Assembly: GCF_028553745.1 (NCBI RefSeq)
Contig: NZ_CP067129.1
Span: 2,400,501 to 2,464,500 of the forward strand
Length of the DNA stretch: 64,000 bases
DNA from: Paracoccus seriniphilus
GTDB lineage: Bacteria > Pseudomonadota > Alphaproteobacteria > Rhodobacterales > Rhodobacteraceae
Direction: 5' to 3'
Shown here piece after piece: positions 1-8,175 of this stretch (the first letter of the stretch is position 1; each line of letters opens with the position of its first letter). The notes under the pieces are model-generated. The model was not told the DNA's origin. It searched no databases and worked only from the letters and a program-made list of their open reading frames with translations. Made by a program: the position numbers and the translations under genes.

Positions 1-170
1 TAGCGCCGGGCCAGGGGGCCATCGACACCATCCACCACAAAGGCAAAGACCAGCCAGAGGAACATCAGCGACCATTGCCCATGCACCGCGGCCAGCATCG
101 CCAGCATGGAAAGGACCGCGCCGGTGGCGGTCAGAAGATGAACGAGCAAGGCCTTGTAACGAATTTGCAT
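1..170 (-). CDS. pcs: Phosphatidylcholine synthase, N-terminal part (cut by window edge)
   Basis: The first 56 codons are visible; the gene runs off the left end of the window. Pcs is an inner-membrane enzyme that condenses CDP-diacylglycerol with choline to make phosphatidylcholine in one step. The visible part has a hydrophobic helix (roughly residues 9-30), a second one (about 33-48), and then the start of the CDP-alcohol phosphotransferase signature, VDGVDGPLARR, at residues 46-56. Pcs proteins carry this DGxDGPxAR form near the N terminus. The start ATG is at 170; no strong ribosome site precedes it. It follows the SseB-like gene on the same strand after 47 bases containing a hairpin. 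Another CDP-alcohol phosphotransferase is possible, but the N-terminal context fits Pcs best. Confidence 0.85.
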   Translation of the reverse strand, partial: MQIRYKALLVHLLTATGAVLSMLAMLAAVHGQWSLMFLWLVFAFVVDGVDGPLARR

Positions 171-185
171 TTGCACGTTCTGTCA

Positions 186-207
186 GGTTGCGATCCGTGA
201 CGCAACC
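186..207 (-). terminator. Hairpin between sseB-like gene and pcs
   Basis: A 7-bp perfect stem (GGTTGCG at 186-192, CGCAACC at 201-207) with an 8-nt loop sits 11 bases after the SseB-like stop codon. No T-run follows on the minus strand, so it may be a weak terminator or an attenuator before pcs rather than a full stop. Confidence 0.35.
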
Positions 208-217
208 AATACCCGTG

Positions 218-964
218 TCAACGCAGGATCGGTGGTCCGTCGCGGCGCCTGGGCCGGGCCGGCTCGGGCGGCGACAGGTCAAATTGCAGCGCGGCAGGGG
301 GCAGCGGCCCATCGCGGAAGGTGATATCGACGCCGCCGTCTTGCGGGGGCAGAAAGGCCAATGCCTCGGACAGGGCCTTGGCAATGGCGTCCTGATGTCC
401 CTCGTCAGCGCCCGCGATCACGACAACATGGCCGGCAAGCTCTTCGGATGAGCCATCGCGACCGACACCGGCCAGCGCCGCACCCGAAACAAGCTCGCGC
501 ATATCGGCCAGCCGCTCAGCCAGCGGCAATGCCAGATCTGCCACGACGCCGGGGGCCGGGGCCAGCAGACGCAGGCGTGCCTGCGCAGCTTCGGGCCGGG
601 CCGCCAGGGCGCCCGCCAGCCAATCCAGAATGGCCGCATCCAGCATCATTTCCGACGGGTGGCCCGGATTGATCAGAAGCCCTGCCCCTTCATCGCGCAA
701 CAATCCGGCCAGCACCCGGCCCGGCATCGCCGCATAGGCAACCGCTTCCCCGAAGAAATCGGCCAGCCGGTCCTCGGAATCGCAGGCCAGCGCAACCGGC
801 CCGTGTTCCAGCGGGAACATCCGCAGTTCGATCTGATCGCCGACCGGCTCACCGACCAGCGCCACCGAAAGCTGCGTATCGGCAAGCCGCGACAGCATCC
901 GTGCCCGCTGCGCCTCGCCGGCATCGTGGAAAGGCTCCACGGCAAGATCGTCCAGCGCACTCAA
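218..964 (-). CDS. SseB-family protein
   Basis: A 248-residue soluble protein whose first ~120 residues match the SseB N-terminal domain pattern (LDDLAVEPFHDAG..., a conserved RLADTQL segment, then ...LEHGPVALACDSEDRLADF). The C-terminal half is alanine/leucine rich and ends in a basic proline tail. The molecular role of this family in Rhodobacterales is not established; SseB was first named in enterobacteria. The start is a TTG at 964 that overlaps the BamE stop codon as TTGA; it is favoured because homologous sequence begins at once with LDDLA. The next ATG would remove 22 conserved residues. It is translationally coupled to bamE upstream. Confidence 0.75.
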   Translation of the reverse strand: MSALDDLAVEPFHDAGEAQRARMLSRLADTQLSVALVGEPVGDQIELRMFPLEHGPVALACDSEDRLADFFGEAVAYAAMPGRVLAGLLRDEGAGLLINPGHPSEMMLDAAILDWLAGALAARPEAAQARLRLLAPAPGVVADLALPLAERLADMRELVSGAALAGVGRDGSSEELAGHVVVIAGADEGHQDAIAKALSEALAFLPPQDGGVDITFRDGPLPPAALQFDLSPPEPARPRRRDGPPILR

Positions 965-1410
965 TTTATGAAGTCACCGGCCTGGAAGTTGCCAAGGTTG
1001 CCAAGCAGCTGCCCGATAAGCGAGATCTCGGTGATGCTGCCCTCGGTGACCCGGCGCGACAGAACGACAACTCGACCGCGTTCAAGCCCGAAACGCTCGA
1101 CATTGCTGACCGTGCCCGAAGGCGAGAAGGATACGGCCACCACCTCGCGGCTGACCTCCTCGGGCTCATAGGGGCCATAGTGGCGCCAGCGTGAGCCGAC
1201 GTAATACCACCCCGATCCGGTCAGCAGCCCCTGCGCCGAGGGACGTCCGATCAGGCCTTCCAGTTCGCCCATGGTGGTCTGGCCGACGACAACCTGTTCC
1301 AGATCCTCGTCGGGGGGCACAAATCCGTGATTGCGATAGACCGCCGAGCAGGCCGCAAGGCCAAATGCGGCTACGAAAGCCAGGATCAACAGGTTCCTGA
1401 TGGTAGCCAT
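961..1410 (-). CDS. bamE: Outer membrane assembly lipoprotein BamE (SmpA/OmlA family)
   Basis: A 149-residue lipoprotein. The signal peptide has a hydrophobic core at residues 7-20 and a lipobox LAAC with the lipidated cysteine at position 21. The SmpA/OmlA fold follows (GQTTMGELEGLIGRPS, then the SGWYYVGSRWRHYGPYEPE segment typical of the family). BamE is a small subunit of the BAM complex that folds beta-barrels into the outer membrane. It is divergent from the yceD-rpmF-plsX-fabH cluster, which is a common arrangement in alphaproteobacteria. The stop codon overlaps the TTG start of the SseB-like gene. Confidence 0.9.
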   Translation of the reverse strand: MATIRNLLILAFVAAFGLAACSAVYRNHGFVPPDEDLEQVVVGQTTMGELEGLIGRPSAQGLLTGSGWYYVGSRWRHYGPYEPEEVSREVVAVSFSPSGTVSNVERFGLERGRVVVLSRRVTEGSITEISLIGQLLGNLGNFQAGDFIN

Positions 1411-1558
1411 ATATCGTGTTTCCTCTGCTCGGACGGTTGACGCGGCCTGCCTGCCTTAGCAAACTCGGGCACCGCGCTCAAGAATATCCATTCACGGCGG
1501 GGGCTTGTCGGCAGCTTGTCGTCATCATATCCGCCTCATGAACCCCGGAGACCCCAGA

Positions 1559-2098
1559 ATGCCCGCCCCGACCCCGAATACGCAACGCCTGCGCGTCGCG
1601 CATCTGAACCCGCGCGCGGCCACGCCGTTCTTATTGACCCCGGATGAAAGCACCCGCAAGGCCATTGCCGAAGAACTGCAGATTTCGGACCTGCCGAAAC
1701 TTTCGTTTCAAGGCGAGATTCGCGCGCGTGGTGGTGATGCCTGGGCGCTGACCGGCCAGCTGCGCGCAAGGGTTGTTCAACCCTGCGTGATCACGTTGAA
1801 GCCAGTCCGGACCGGCATCGACGAACCGGTCGAGCGGGTGTTTTCGCCCCATCTGCGCCCGCCCGAGGAAGAAGAGGTCGAAATGCCGGATGAAACCCTG
1901 GAACCGCTGGGGCAATTCATCGACCTGTCGGCCGTGATGATCGAAGCCCTGGCGCTGGCCCTGCCCCAGTATCCGCGGGCCAAGGATGCCGCACTGGGGG
2001 ATTCGGCGATCGAGGATGATACGCCGGACACGAAAAAACCCTTTGCCGGGCTGGACAAGCTGCTGGGCGGCCTGTCGGGGCCGGGCGGAGAAGATTGA
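1559..2098 (+). CDS. yceD: YceD family protein (DUF177), 23S rRNA accumulation / rpmF-associated
   Basis: A 179-residue acidic protein of the DUF177/YceD family. The core has the typical order: a beta-strand section with a GxxxARxVQPCVITLKPV segment (single cysteine near residue 80), an acidic linker and the conserved GQFIDLSAVMIEALALALP helix. In E. coli YceD affects 23S rRNA levels. It is encoded directly upstream of rpmF and plsX in most proteobacteria, as here. The ATG at 1559 is chosen because a GGAG sits 10 bases upstream and the family starts near here; an in-frame frame open from 1505 gives an unlikely extension. Confidence 0.85.
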   Translation: MPAPTPNTQRLRVAHLNPRAATPFLLTPDESTRKAIAEELQISDLPKLSFQGEIRARGGDAWALTGQLRARVVQPCVITLKPVRTGIDEPVERVFSPHLRPPEEEEVEMPDETLEPLGQFIDLSAVMIEALALALPQYPRAKDAALGDSAIEDDTPDTKKPFAGLDKLLGGLSGPGGED

Positions 2099-2291
2099 TG
2101 CAGCCTGCCGCCCGGCCCCTGCAGCGTTGCAGCAAGACCACAACCGGGGTGTTCGATGCCCTGGAAATGAACGCGGGGCTGGTTTTTCGGCGGCCATTCG
2201 GTGCAATTAGGGCGGGCCGCCTGCTGCAAGGGCTTGCGGGCCGGCATTTCATCGCGTATCTGCGCGGTTCATTTTCGAATTCCATACACAC

Positions 2292-2318
2292 GGTGCGAAG
2301 GCGTTTGATCGCCGCACC
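2292..2318 (+). promoter_or_regulatory. Stem-loop in the rpmF leader
   Basis: GGTGC (2292-2296) pairs with GCACC (2314-2318), and inside it GGCG (2300-2303) pairs with CGCC (2310-2313), leaving a GAA bulge and a TTTGAT loop. It ends 18 bases before the rpmF start codon and 7 bases before its ribosome site. Ribosomal-protein mRNAs are often autoregulated through leader structures; whether this one is functional is inference. Confidence 0.3.
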
Positions 2319-2336
2319 CCGAAACGAGGTCGTGAC

Positions 2337-2543
2337 ATGGCTGTCCCCCAGAACCGCGTAACCCGCTCGAAACGCAACATGCGCCGCGCGCATGATTCGC
2401 TGGTTGCGGGTAACCCGAATGAATGCCCGAACTGCGGCGAACTGAAGCGCCCGCATCACGTCTGCCCGTCCTGCGGCCACTATGCCGACCGTGAAGTTGT
2501 CGCGCAGGCAAACGAGATCGACCTGGACGACGACGCGGCCTGA
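2337..2543 (+). CDS. rpmF: 50S ribosomal protein L32
   Basis: A 68-residue basic protein starting [20 protein letters not shown], the invariant start of bL32, followed by the zinc-ribbon pairs CPNC (residues 30-33) and CPSC (43-46) and an acidic tail. It is a structural protein of the large ribosomal subunit. The ribosome site is GAGG, 7 bases before the ATG. It lies between yceD and plsX, the standard cluster, and a 238-base gap upstream probably holds a promoter and the stem-loop described separately. Confidence 0.97.
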   Translation: MAVPQNRVTRSKRNMRRAHDSLVAGNPNECPNCGELKRPHHVCPSCGHYADREVVAQANEIDLDDDAA

Positions 2544-2567
2544 TCCGGGCCCGCCCGCGCCAATTAA

Positions 2568-3680
2568 ATGACCGTCGATTCCGCGACCAATTCAGATCCG
2601 CGCGCCCCCGAAACCGGGGGCAGCGTGGTCATTTCGATTGATGCGATGGGTGGCGACCGAGGCCCCTCGGTCATCGTCGCCGGCATGGCTGAAAGCGCGC
2701 GCAAGAATCCCGACATCCGATTCATCGTTCATGGTGACGAAGCCCAGCTTCGCCGCCTGATCGGTCGTCGCAAGGACCTTGCCGGACGCTGCGACATCCG
2801 CCACTGCGATGATGTGGTGACCATGGAGGACAAGCCCAGCCAGATCGTGCGCAAGGGCACGGGAACCTCGATGTGGTCCGCCATCGATTCCGTCAAGAAA
2901 GGCGAGGCCGGGGCCGCGATTTCCTGCGGGAACACCGGCGCGCTGATGGCCATGTCGATGCTGCGGCTGCGCAAGCTGCCCGGCGTGAACAGGCCCGCGA
3001 TCGCCTGCCTGTGGCCCTCGAAAAGCCCGCAGGGTTTCAACATCATGCTGGATTGCGGCGCAGACATCCGCGCCGATGCCCATGATCTGTTGCAATATGC
3101 GATGATGGGGGCGTCCTATGCCCGCAATGGCCTTGGGGTCACCTGCCCGCGAATCGGGCTGCTGAATGTCGGCACCGAAGAACACAAGGGCCGGGCCGAG
3201 CTGAAACAGGCCAACGACCTGATCGCCGCAACTGCCGAAAGCGGCAATTTCGAATATGTCGGCTTTGTCGAAGGCGGCGATCTGCCCTCGGGACGCGTAG
3301 ATGTGATCGTGACCGACGGTTTTACCGGGAATGTCGCCTTGAAGACCGGCGAAGGCACAGCCAAGCTGGTCGGAGATTTTCTCAAGGAAGCCTTCGCCAA
3401 TTCGTTCATGTCCAAATTCGCAGCCCTTCTTGCCATGACGTCGCTGCGGCGGCTGCGCAAGCGCATCGACCCGCGTCGCGTGAACGGCGGCATCTTCCTG
3501 GGGTTGAACGGAACCGTGGTCAAATCGCATGGGTCCGCGGATGCAACAAGCGTTGCGGCGGCGATCAAGCTGGCCTTCACATTGACTCAATCCGGCTTTC
3601 AGGACCGGCTCGCCGCCCGGGTCGCCCAAAGCGTCGTGGCAAACCCGGGCGATACCGACGAGACCGAGGTAACATCATGA
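2568..3680 (+). CDS. plsX: Phosphate acyltransferase PlsX
   Basis: A 370-residue soluble enzyme that converts acyl-ACP to acyl-phosphate for the PlsY route of phospholipid synthesis. The family signature ISIDAMGGDRGPSV is at about residues 23-36. Other conserved blocks are GDEAQLRRLI, ISCGNTGALMA, DCGADIRADAHDLLQYA, LNVGTEEHKG, DGFTGNVALKTGEG and GGIFLGLNGTVVKSHGSAD near the end. The ATG at 2568 has only a weak ribosome site and gives about 20 residues before the conserved core, so a later GTG is possible. The stop overlaps the fabH start as ATGA, showing coupling. Confidence 0.96.
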   Translation: MTVDSATNSDPRAPETGGSVVISIDAMGGDRGPSVIVAGMAESARKNPDIRFIVHGDEAQLRRLIGRRKDLAGRCDIRHCDDVVTMEDKPSQIVRKGTGTSMWSAIDSVKKGEAGAAISCGNTGALMAMSMLRLRKLPGVNRPAIACLWPSKSPQGFNIMLDCGADIRADAHDLLQYAMMGASYARNGLGVTCPRIGLLNVGTEEHKGRAELKQANDLIAATAESGNFEYVGFVEGGDLPSGRVDVIVTDGFTGNVALKTGEGTAKLVGDFLKEAFANSFMSKFAALLAMTSLRRLRKRIDPRRVNGGIFLGLNGTVVKSHGSADATSVAAAIKLAFTLTQSGFQDRLAARVAQSVVANPGDTDETEVTS

Positions 3681-4651
3681 TTCGCAGATCCATCGTCGTC
3701 GGCACCGGGCACTACCTTCCCGAACGTGTTGTGGAAAACAGCTGGTTCGAAGAACGGCTGGACACCAACGACGAATGGATCCGCTCTCGCTCAGGGATCG
3801 AGCGGCGTCATTTCGCGGCAGATGGCCAGACCACCAGCGATCTGGCCATCCGCGCCGCAAAGGCGGCGCTGGAAAATGCCGGGCTGACCGCCGATGAAAT
3901 CGACGGCATCGTTCTGGCCACATCGACCCCGGATTTCACCTTTCCCGCAGTCGCCACCATGGTTCAATCGGGACTGGGGATGACACGTGGCTTTGCCTAT
4001 GACGTGCAGGCTGTTTGCGCAGGCTTTGTCTTTGCGCTGGCCAATGCCGACGCCATGCTGCGCGCCGGAATGGCCAATCGTCTTCTGGTGATCGGCGCCG
4101 AGACCTTTTCACGCATCATGGACTGGACCGACCGCAGCACCTGCGTGCTGTTCGGGGACGGGGCCGGGGCCGTGATTCTGGAGGCACGCGACAGTGCCGG
4201 AACCTCGGATGATCGTGGCATCCTGTCCTCCGACCTGCATAGTGACGGCACCTATCGCGATCTGCTCTATGTCGATGGCGGCGTATCGACCACGGGCACC
4301 GCGGGACAACTGCGCATGCAGGGCAATCTGGTGTTTCGCCACGCGGTCGAAAAGCTGACCAAGACCGCCCATGCCGCGCTGGACAAGGCCGGGCTGGAAA
4401 CCTCGGACGTGAACTGGCTGGTGCCCCATCAGGCCAACAAGCGCATCATCAGCGGCACCGCCCAAAAAATGGGCCTGCCGATGGAAAAGGTCGTGCTGAC
4501 GGTGGCCGATCACGGCAATACATCGGCGGCCTCGATCCCGCTGGCCCTGTCGATCGCCAATGGCGAAAACCGCTTCAAACCCGGCGATGTCCTGGTCACC
4601 GAGGCCATCGGTGGCGGCCTCAGCTGGGGATCGGTCGTCCTGCGCTGGTAA
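3677..4651 (+). CDS. fabH: Beta-ketoacyl-ACP synthase III (FabH)
   Basis: A 324-residue KAS III that starts fatty-acid synthesis by condensing acetyl-CoA with malonyl-ACP. The catalytic triad is visible: Cys114 in DVQAVCAGF, His251 in VPHQANKRI and Asn281 in DHGNTSAAS. The GGGLSWGS motif is close to the C terminus. Length is normal. It shares an ATGA overlap with plsX and ends the cluster with a small hairpin just downstream. Confidence 0.97.
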   Translation: MIRRSIVVGTGHYLPERVVENSWFEERLDTNDEWIRSRSGIERRHFAADGQTTSDLAIRAAKAALENAGLTADEIDGIVLATSTPDFTFPAVATMVQSGLGMTRGFAYDVQAVCAGFVFALANADAMLRAGMANRLLVIGAETFSRIMDWTDRSTCVLFGDGAGAVILEARDSAGTSDDRGILSSDLHSDGTYRDLLYVDGGVSTTGTAGQLRMQGNLVFRHAVEKLTKTAHAALDKAGLETSDVNWLVPHQANKRIISGTAQKMGLPMEKVVLTVADHGNTSAASIPLALSIANGENRFKPGDVLVTEAIGGGLSWGSVVLRW

Positions 4652-4652
4652 G

Positions 4653-4671
4653 CCGCAAAGCGCAGTTGCGG
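4653..4671. terminator. Small hairpin between convergent fabH and DksA-like gene
   Basis: CCGCAA (4653-4658) and TTGCGG (4666-4671) form a 6-bp stem around a 7-nt loop, directly between the two convergent stop codons. It could end transcripts from both sides but lacks a clear T-run. Confidence 0.4.
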
Positions 4672-4672
4672 A

Positions 4673-4945
4673 TCATTTCAGCAGTGAATCCTTGCTGGCG
4701 CGCCGGTTGAGGCCGCCTGTCTTCCGCCCTGCCCTGTCATGGCCAGACTGACACTCGACGCAAAGCTGCACCCCCGGCATTGCAATCCGTCGCGGTTCGG
4801 GAATCGGTTCATCGCATTCGCGGCAGAACTCGGCCGACGGACGCGCCGGCGCCGCACTGCGCAATCGCGCCCGCGCTATCGCCTCGGCCGTGCTGATCTC
4901 GATCTGTTCATTGACCGCATCGTCGCGGGCCCATCCACCTGCCAT
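4673..4945 (-). CDS. DksA/TraR-type C4 zinc-finger protein (YbiI-like)
   Basis: A 90-residue protein with the layout of E. coli YbiI: MAGGWARDDAVNEQIE at the start, AIARARLR, then a four-cysteine zinc finger CREC (residues 41-44) with CVEC (62-65), and a C-terminal NRRASKDSLLK. It lacks the long coiled coil of true DksA, so it is a short DksA/TraR relative. The cellular role is unknown; related proteins bind RNA polymerase. It is convergent with fabH. Confidence 0.85.
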   Translation of the reverse strand: MAGGWARDDAVNEQIEISTAEAIARARLRSAAPARPSAEFCRECDEPIPEPRRIAMPGVQLCVECQSGHDRAGRKTGGLNRRASKDSLLK

Positions 4946-5022
4946 GGCTCACCCTCCTGTAAAGCCCCAAGATAGGCAGTCCGGTCATCAAATTCAAATT
5001 TTCACCGATTACGTTCAATCGG

Positions 5023-5051
5023 TTGACAGCCTCGCCACCAGAAGAAACACT
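5023..5051 (+). promoter_or_regulatory. Candidate sigma-70-type promoter of the TRAP operon
   Basis: TTGACA at 5023-5028 is followed after 17 bases by AACACT (5046-5051), about 55 bases before the proposed TTG start of the small TRAP permease. The -35 is perfect; the -10 is poor. It lies in the only gap upstream of the operon. Confidence 0.35.
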
Positions 5052-5105
5052 GTCTTCAAAGAGGCGCGTGAACCTCAAGCCTCTGACCTTGGGAGGGTCC
5101 ATAGT

Positions 5106-5627
5106 TTGCCGATTATTCGTGTGATCGACGGCATCAACGAAGTCGTCGGCCGGATCGTGTCGATCGTAGCGATCGTCTTCGCCGGTATCATTATCTATGA
5201 CGTTTTCATGCGTTATTTCCTTGGCGAGCCCACACGATGGGCCTTCGATCTGACCAAGCAGCTTTACGGATTCTACTTCATCATGCTGGGGGGCTATGCG
5301 CTGCGCCATCAGGCCCATGTCCGGGTCGACCTTGTGACCGAACGCCTTGGCACCCAGGCCAGACGCTGGGTCGAGGTTGCCGGATACCTGATCTTCTTCT
5401 TTCCCTTTTCATGGGTCTTTGCCCGGCGCAGCTTCGATTTCGCGATGACATCCTACAAGCAGGGTGAACTGACCTATGGGGCGGTGCAGCTTCCGGTTTA
5501 CCCGCTGAAAATCGCAATGTTCCTTGCCGCCGTGCTGCTGCTGATTCAGGGCCTCAGCGAAGTGTTGAAACTGGTCTTGAGCAAGACCGGACATGTTGAA
5601 CCGATGGAGCCTATGGATGTCCGGTGA
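5106..5627 (+). CDS. dctQ: TRAP transporter small permease (DctQ family)
   Basis: A 173-residue membrane protein with four predicted helices (about residues 17-37, 48-66, 90-108 and 132-152). It carries the DctQ-type segments YDVFMRYFLGEPTRWAFDLTKQL and the conserved HVRVDLV. It is the small membrane subunit of a tripartite ATP-independent periplasmic transporter. The start is taken as TTG 5106 because GGGAGGG lies 8 bases upstream; the frame stays open further upstream, but that part has no family similarity. It overlaps the large permease by 11 bases. Confidence 0.85.
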   Translation: MPIIRVIDGINEVVGRIVSIVAIVFAGIIIYDVFMRYFLGEPTRWAFDLTKQLYGFYFIMLGGYALRHQAHVRVDLVTERLGTQARRWVEVAGYLIFFFPFSWVFARRSFDFAMTSYKQGELTYGAVQLPVYPLKIAMFLAAVLLLIQGLSEVLKLVLSKTGHVEPMEPMDVR

Positions 5628-6942
5628 ATCGATTGCACTGATTATGTCGGGCCTGCTGCTGCTGGGCCTGTTCATGGGGCATCCGCTGGCCTTCGTGCTG
5701 GGTGGCACGGCGGTCCTTGGCGCGATCATCGCCGGCAAGCCGATGGTGCTGGGCATCGTGATCAACCGGATTTTCGGCGATGTGCTGGACAATTACGTGC
5801 TGATCGCCATTCCCCTCTTCGTGCTGATGGCACGCTTTCTTTCCGACAGCGGCGTGACCGACAGGATGTTCGAGGCGCTGCGCCACCTGATGGCGCGCGT
5901 CACCGGCGGACTGGGCCTGGCGGTGGTGTTCATCTCGATCCTGCTGGCGGCGACCACCGGCATCATCGGGGCCTCGATCACGGTCATGGGCATGATGGCG
6001 CTGAAACCCATGCTGCAATATGGCTATGACAAACGCCTGGCCACGGGGCTGATTGCGGCCTCGGGCTGTCTTGGCATTCTGATCCCGCCGTCGATCATGC
6101 TGATCCTGATGGCCTCCTATGCACCGGGGCTGTCGGTCGGGCAGCTGTTCGCAGGGGCGATGATTCCCGGCATGGTTCTGGGCGTCATGTATGCGCTTTA
6201 CGTGGCGGCAATCGCCTGGATGCGACCCGACTGGGCACCGCCCATCCGCGATGACGAGCAGATCAGTCGCAGCGCCCTGTGGCGCATGCTGATCGCCGAG
6301 GCCGTGCCGCCCCTGGTCCTGATTCTCGGCATTCTGGGGTCGCTTCTGGCCGGTATCGCCACCGCAACCGAAGCCAGCGCGATCGGTGCCGTTCTGGCCC
6401 TGCTGATCGTCATCTTCCGCGGTCGCTTTGAATGGAAGACCTTCTATTCCGCGCTGCTGGAGACCGGTCGCACCTCTGCGATGATCCTGTTCATCGTCGT
6501 CGGCGCAACCGCATTTACCGGTGTCTTCAACATCACCGGCGGCCTGCGCGCCAGCCAGGACCTGATTCGAGGGCTGGCGGATGATCCCTATACGCTGATC
6601 GCGGTCATGCTGATCGTCGTCTTCATCCTTGGCATGTTCCTTGACTGGACCGGCATCGTGCTGCTGTCCTTTCCGATCTTTCTGCCGCTGGTCAGCGAAA
6701 TGGGCATCGAACCGCTGTGGTTCGTGGTGCTGATGGCAGTGGTCCTGCAGACCAGCTTTCTGTCACCGCCCTTCGGCTATGCGTTGTTCTACATGCGCGC
6801 AATTGCACCATCCGAGGTTTCGACCACGGATATCATCCGCGGCGTGCTGCCCTTCATTGCCCTCATCGTGGTGATGTGTGCGCTGATCATCCTGTTTCCC
6901 GGTCTGGTCACATGGCTGCCGACACGGCTCTACGGCGGCTGA
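5617..6942 (+). CDS. dctM: TRAP transporter large permease (DctM family)
   Basis: A 441-residue inner-membrane protein with about 12 hydrophobic segments. DctM signatures are visible: GHPLAFVLGGTAVL near the start, IPLFVLMARFLSDSG, AATTGIIGASITVMGMMALKPML, ASGCLGILIPPSIMLILMA and the C-terminal TSFLSPPFGYALFYMR. It forms the cation-coupled channel of the TRAP system. The ATG at 5617 is preferred over 5593 because GGAG is 7 bases before it. The order in this operon is Q-M-P, with the binding protein last. Confidence 0.93.
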   Translation: MSGESIALIMSGLLLLGLFMGHPLAFVLGGTAVLGAIIAGKPMVLGIVINRIFGDVLDNYVLIAIPLFVLMARFLSDSGVTDRMFEALRHLMARVTGGLGLAVVFISILLAATTGIIGASITVMGMMALKPMLQYGYDKRLATGLIAASGCLGILIPPSIMLILMASYAPGLSVGQLFAGAMIPGMVLGVMYALYVAAIAWMRPDWAPPIRDDEQISRSALWRMLIAEAVPPLVLILGILGSLLAGIATATEASAIGAVLALLIVIFRGRFEWKTFYSALLETGRTSAMILFIVVGATAFTGVFNITGGLRASQDLIRGLADDPYTLIAVMLIVVFILGMFLDWTGIVLLSFPIFLPLVSEMGIEPLWFVVLMAVVLQTSFLSPPFGYALFYMRAIAPSEVSTTDIIRGVLPFIALIVVMCALIILFPGLVTWLPTRLYGG

Positions 6943-6982
6943 CGCGATCAGGCATTTCAACATTACTGAGGAGGTATAACGA

Positions 6983-8068
6983 ATGAAAACACTGCTCACG
7001 ACCACCGTTCTGGCCCTGTCCGTGGCGGCACCGGCCCTGGCCGAAAACTGGACCATGACCACCACCTGGCCGTCGAGCCTTGAGCTTATCGAGATCGACA
7101 AGCACTGGGCGCAGCTGGCAAACGACCTGATCGACGATGACAAACTGACCATCGAATTCTACGAAGGCGGCAGTCTGGTTCCCGCCGGCGAAGTCTTTGG
7201 GGCCGTTGAATCGGGCACCATTCAGGCGGGTGGAGACTGGCCGGGCTATTGGGCGGGCCGTGACAGCGCATTCTCGCCCCTTGCCACCACGGCAAGCCTG
7301 TTCAACGCCGTCGATTATGTGAACTGGATTCAGGAATGGGGCGGCGCGGATCTCTATAACGAGGTCTATGGCAAATTCGGCATGGTCTATCTGCCCTATG
7401 GCGTCACCAACAATGAATCCGGCTTCCGCACCGTCGACAAGCCGATCAAGACGGTCGAGGATCTCAAGGGGCTGCGGCTGCGCCTGTCCGGTCTGGAACA
7501 GGGCAAGCTTCTTGAAAAGCTGGGCGGCAATCAGGTCAGCATGGCCGGCGGCGAGATCTATCAGTCGCTGGAACGCGGCGTGATCGACGGTGCCGAGTTC
7601 TCGACCCCGAATGTCGATTTCTCGGGTGGCTTCCAGCAGGTCACCAAATATTGGTCGACGCCGGGCTGGCACCAGTCCTCCTCGGTCTTTGGGGTGATGA
7701 TCAACAAGGCCGCATGGGATGCATTGGACGAGGAAACCCAGGCACGTCTGAAGACTGCGGCCGATGCCACGATGCTGTGGAGCCTGGCCTTCACCGAAAA
7801 GCGTGCGACCGAAGCCTTTGCCAAGTTCCAGGAAGCCGGCACCGAGATCAACCGCCTTGACGATGCGGCGCTGGAAGAGATCCAGAAGATGGCCAATGAG
7901 ACCATCGAGGAAGTCGCCTGTGAAAACCCGCTGTCGGCCAAGGTCTATGCCAGCCAGGTCGGCTATCTGCAGGACTATGCAATCTGGCGTGACGCCTCGG
8001 CGCCCTTCAACCTGGGGAGGACTCCGAACGGGCCCGATCTCGCCAAAATCGAAAGCTGTGCGCAGTAA
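6983..8068 (+). CDS. dctP: TRAP transporter substrate-binding protein (DctP family)
   Basis: A 361-residue periplasmic protein. Residues 1-20 form a signal peptide ending ALA. The mature part shows DctP-family features: TTWPSSLELIEIDK, FYEGGSLVPAGEVFGAVESG, the DLKGLRLRLSG block with the arginine that clamps a carboxylate in this family, and AGGEIYQSLERGVIDGAEF. These last features resemble the alpha-keto-acid binder TakP more than succinate-type DctP, so a 2-oxo or hydroxy acid is a plausible ligand; that is inference. It has a strong ribosome site (GAGGAGG). A good terminator follows. Confidence 0.92.
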   Translation: MKTLLTTTVLALSVAAPALAENWTMTTTWPSSLELIEIDKHWAQLANDLIDDDKLTIEFYEGGSLVPAGEVFGAVESGTIQAGGDWPGYWAGRDSAFSPLATTASLFNAVDYVNWIQEWGGADLYNEVYGKFGMVYLPYGVTNNESGFRTVDKPIKTVEDLKGLRLRLSGLEQGKLLEKLGGNQVSMAGGEIYQSLERGVIDGAEFSTPNVDFSGGFQQVTKYWSTPGWHQSSSVFGVMINKAAWDALDEETQARLKTAADATMLWSLAFTEKRATEAFAKFQEAGTEINRLDDAALEEIQKMANETIEEVACENPLSAKVYASQVGYLQDYAIWRDASAPFNLGRTPNGPDLAKIESCAQ

Positions 8069-8094
8069 TCCGCAGATTTTGTCGCGCAAGTGTC

Positions 8095-8117
8095 GGGCGG
8101 GGAACGATTCCCCGCCC
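8095..8117 (+). terminator. Terminator of the TRAP operon
   Basis: GGGCGGGGAA (8095-8104) and TTCCCCGCCC (8108-8117) form a perfect 10-bp stem with a 3-nt loop, 27 bases after the dctP stop codon, followed by TTC. Confidence 0.7.
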
Positions 8118-8123
8118 TTCACG

Positions 8124-8152
8124 TTGACAGTAGGCCCTTTCGGCCTCATCCT
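8124..8152 (+). promoter_or_regulatory. Candidate promoter of ihfA
   Basis: TTGACA (8124-8129), 17-base spacer, CATCCT (8147-8152), 24 bases before the ihfA ATG. It starts right after the TRAP terminator, so a new transcript is expected here. The -10 matches poorly, but the same CATCCT is found at the expected place in the usp promoter. Confidence 0.4.
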
Positions 8153-8175
8153 GTTAACGCAAAAGAGGATCAATC

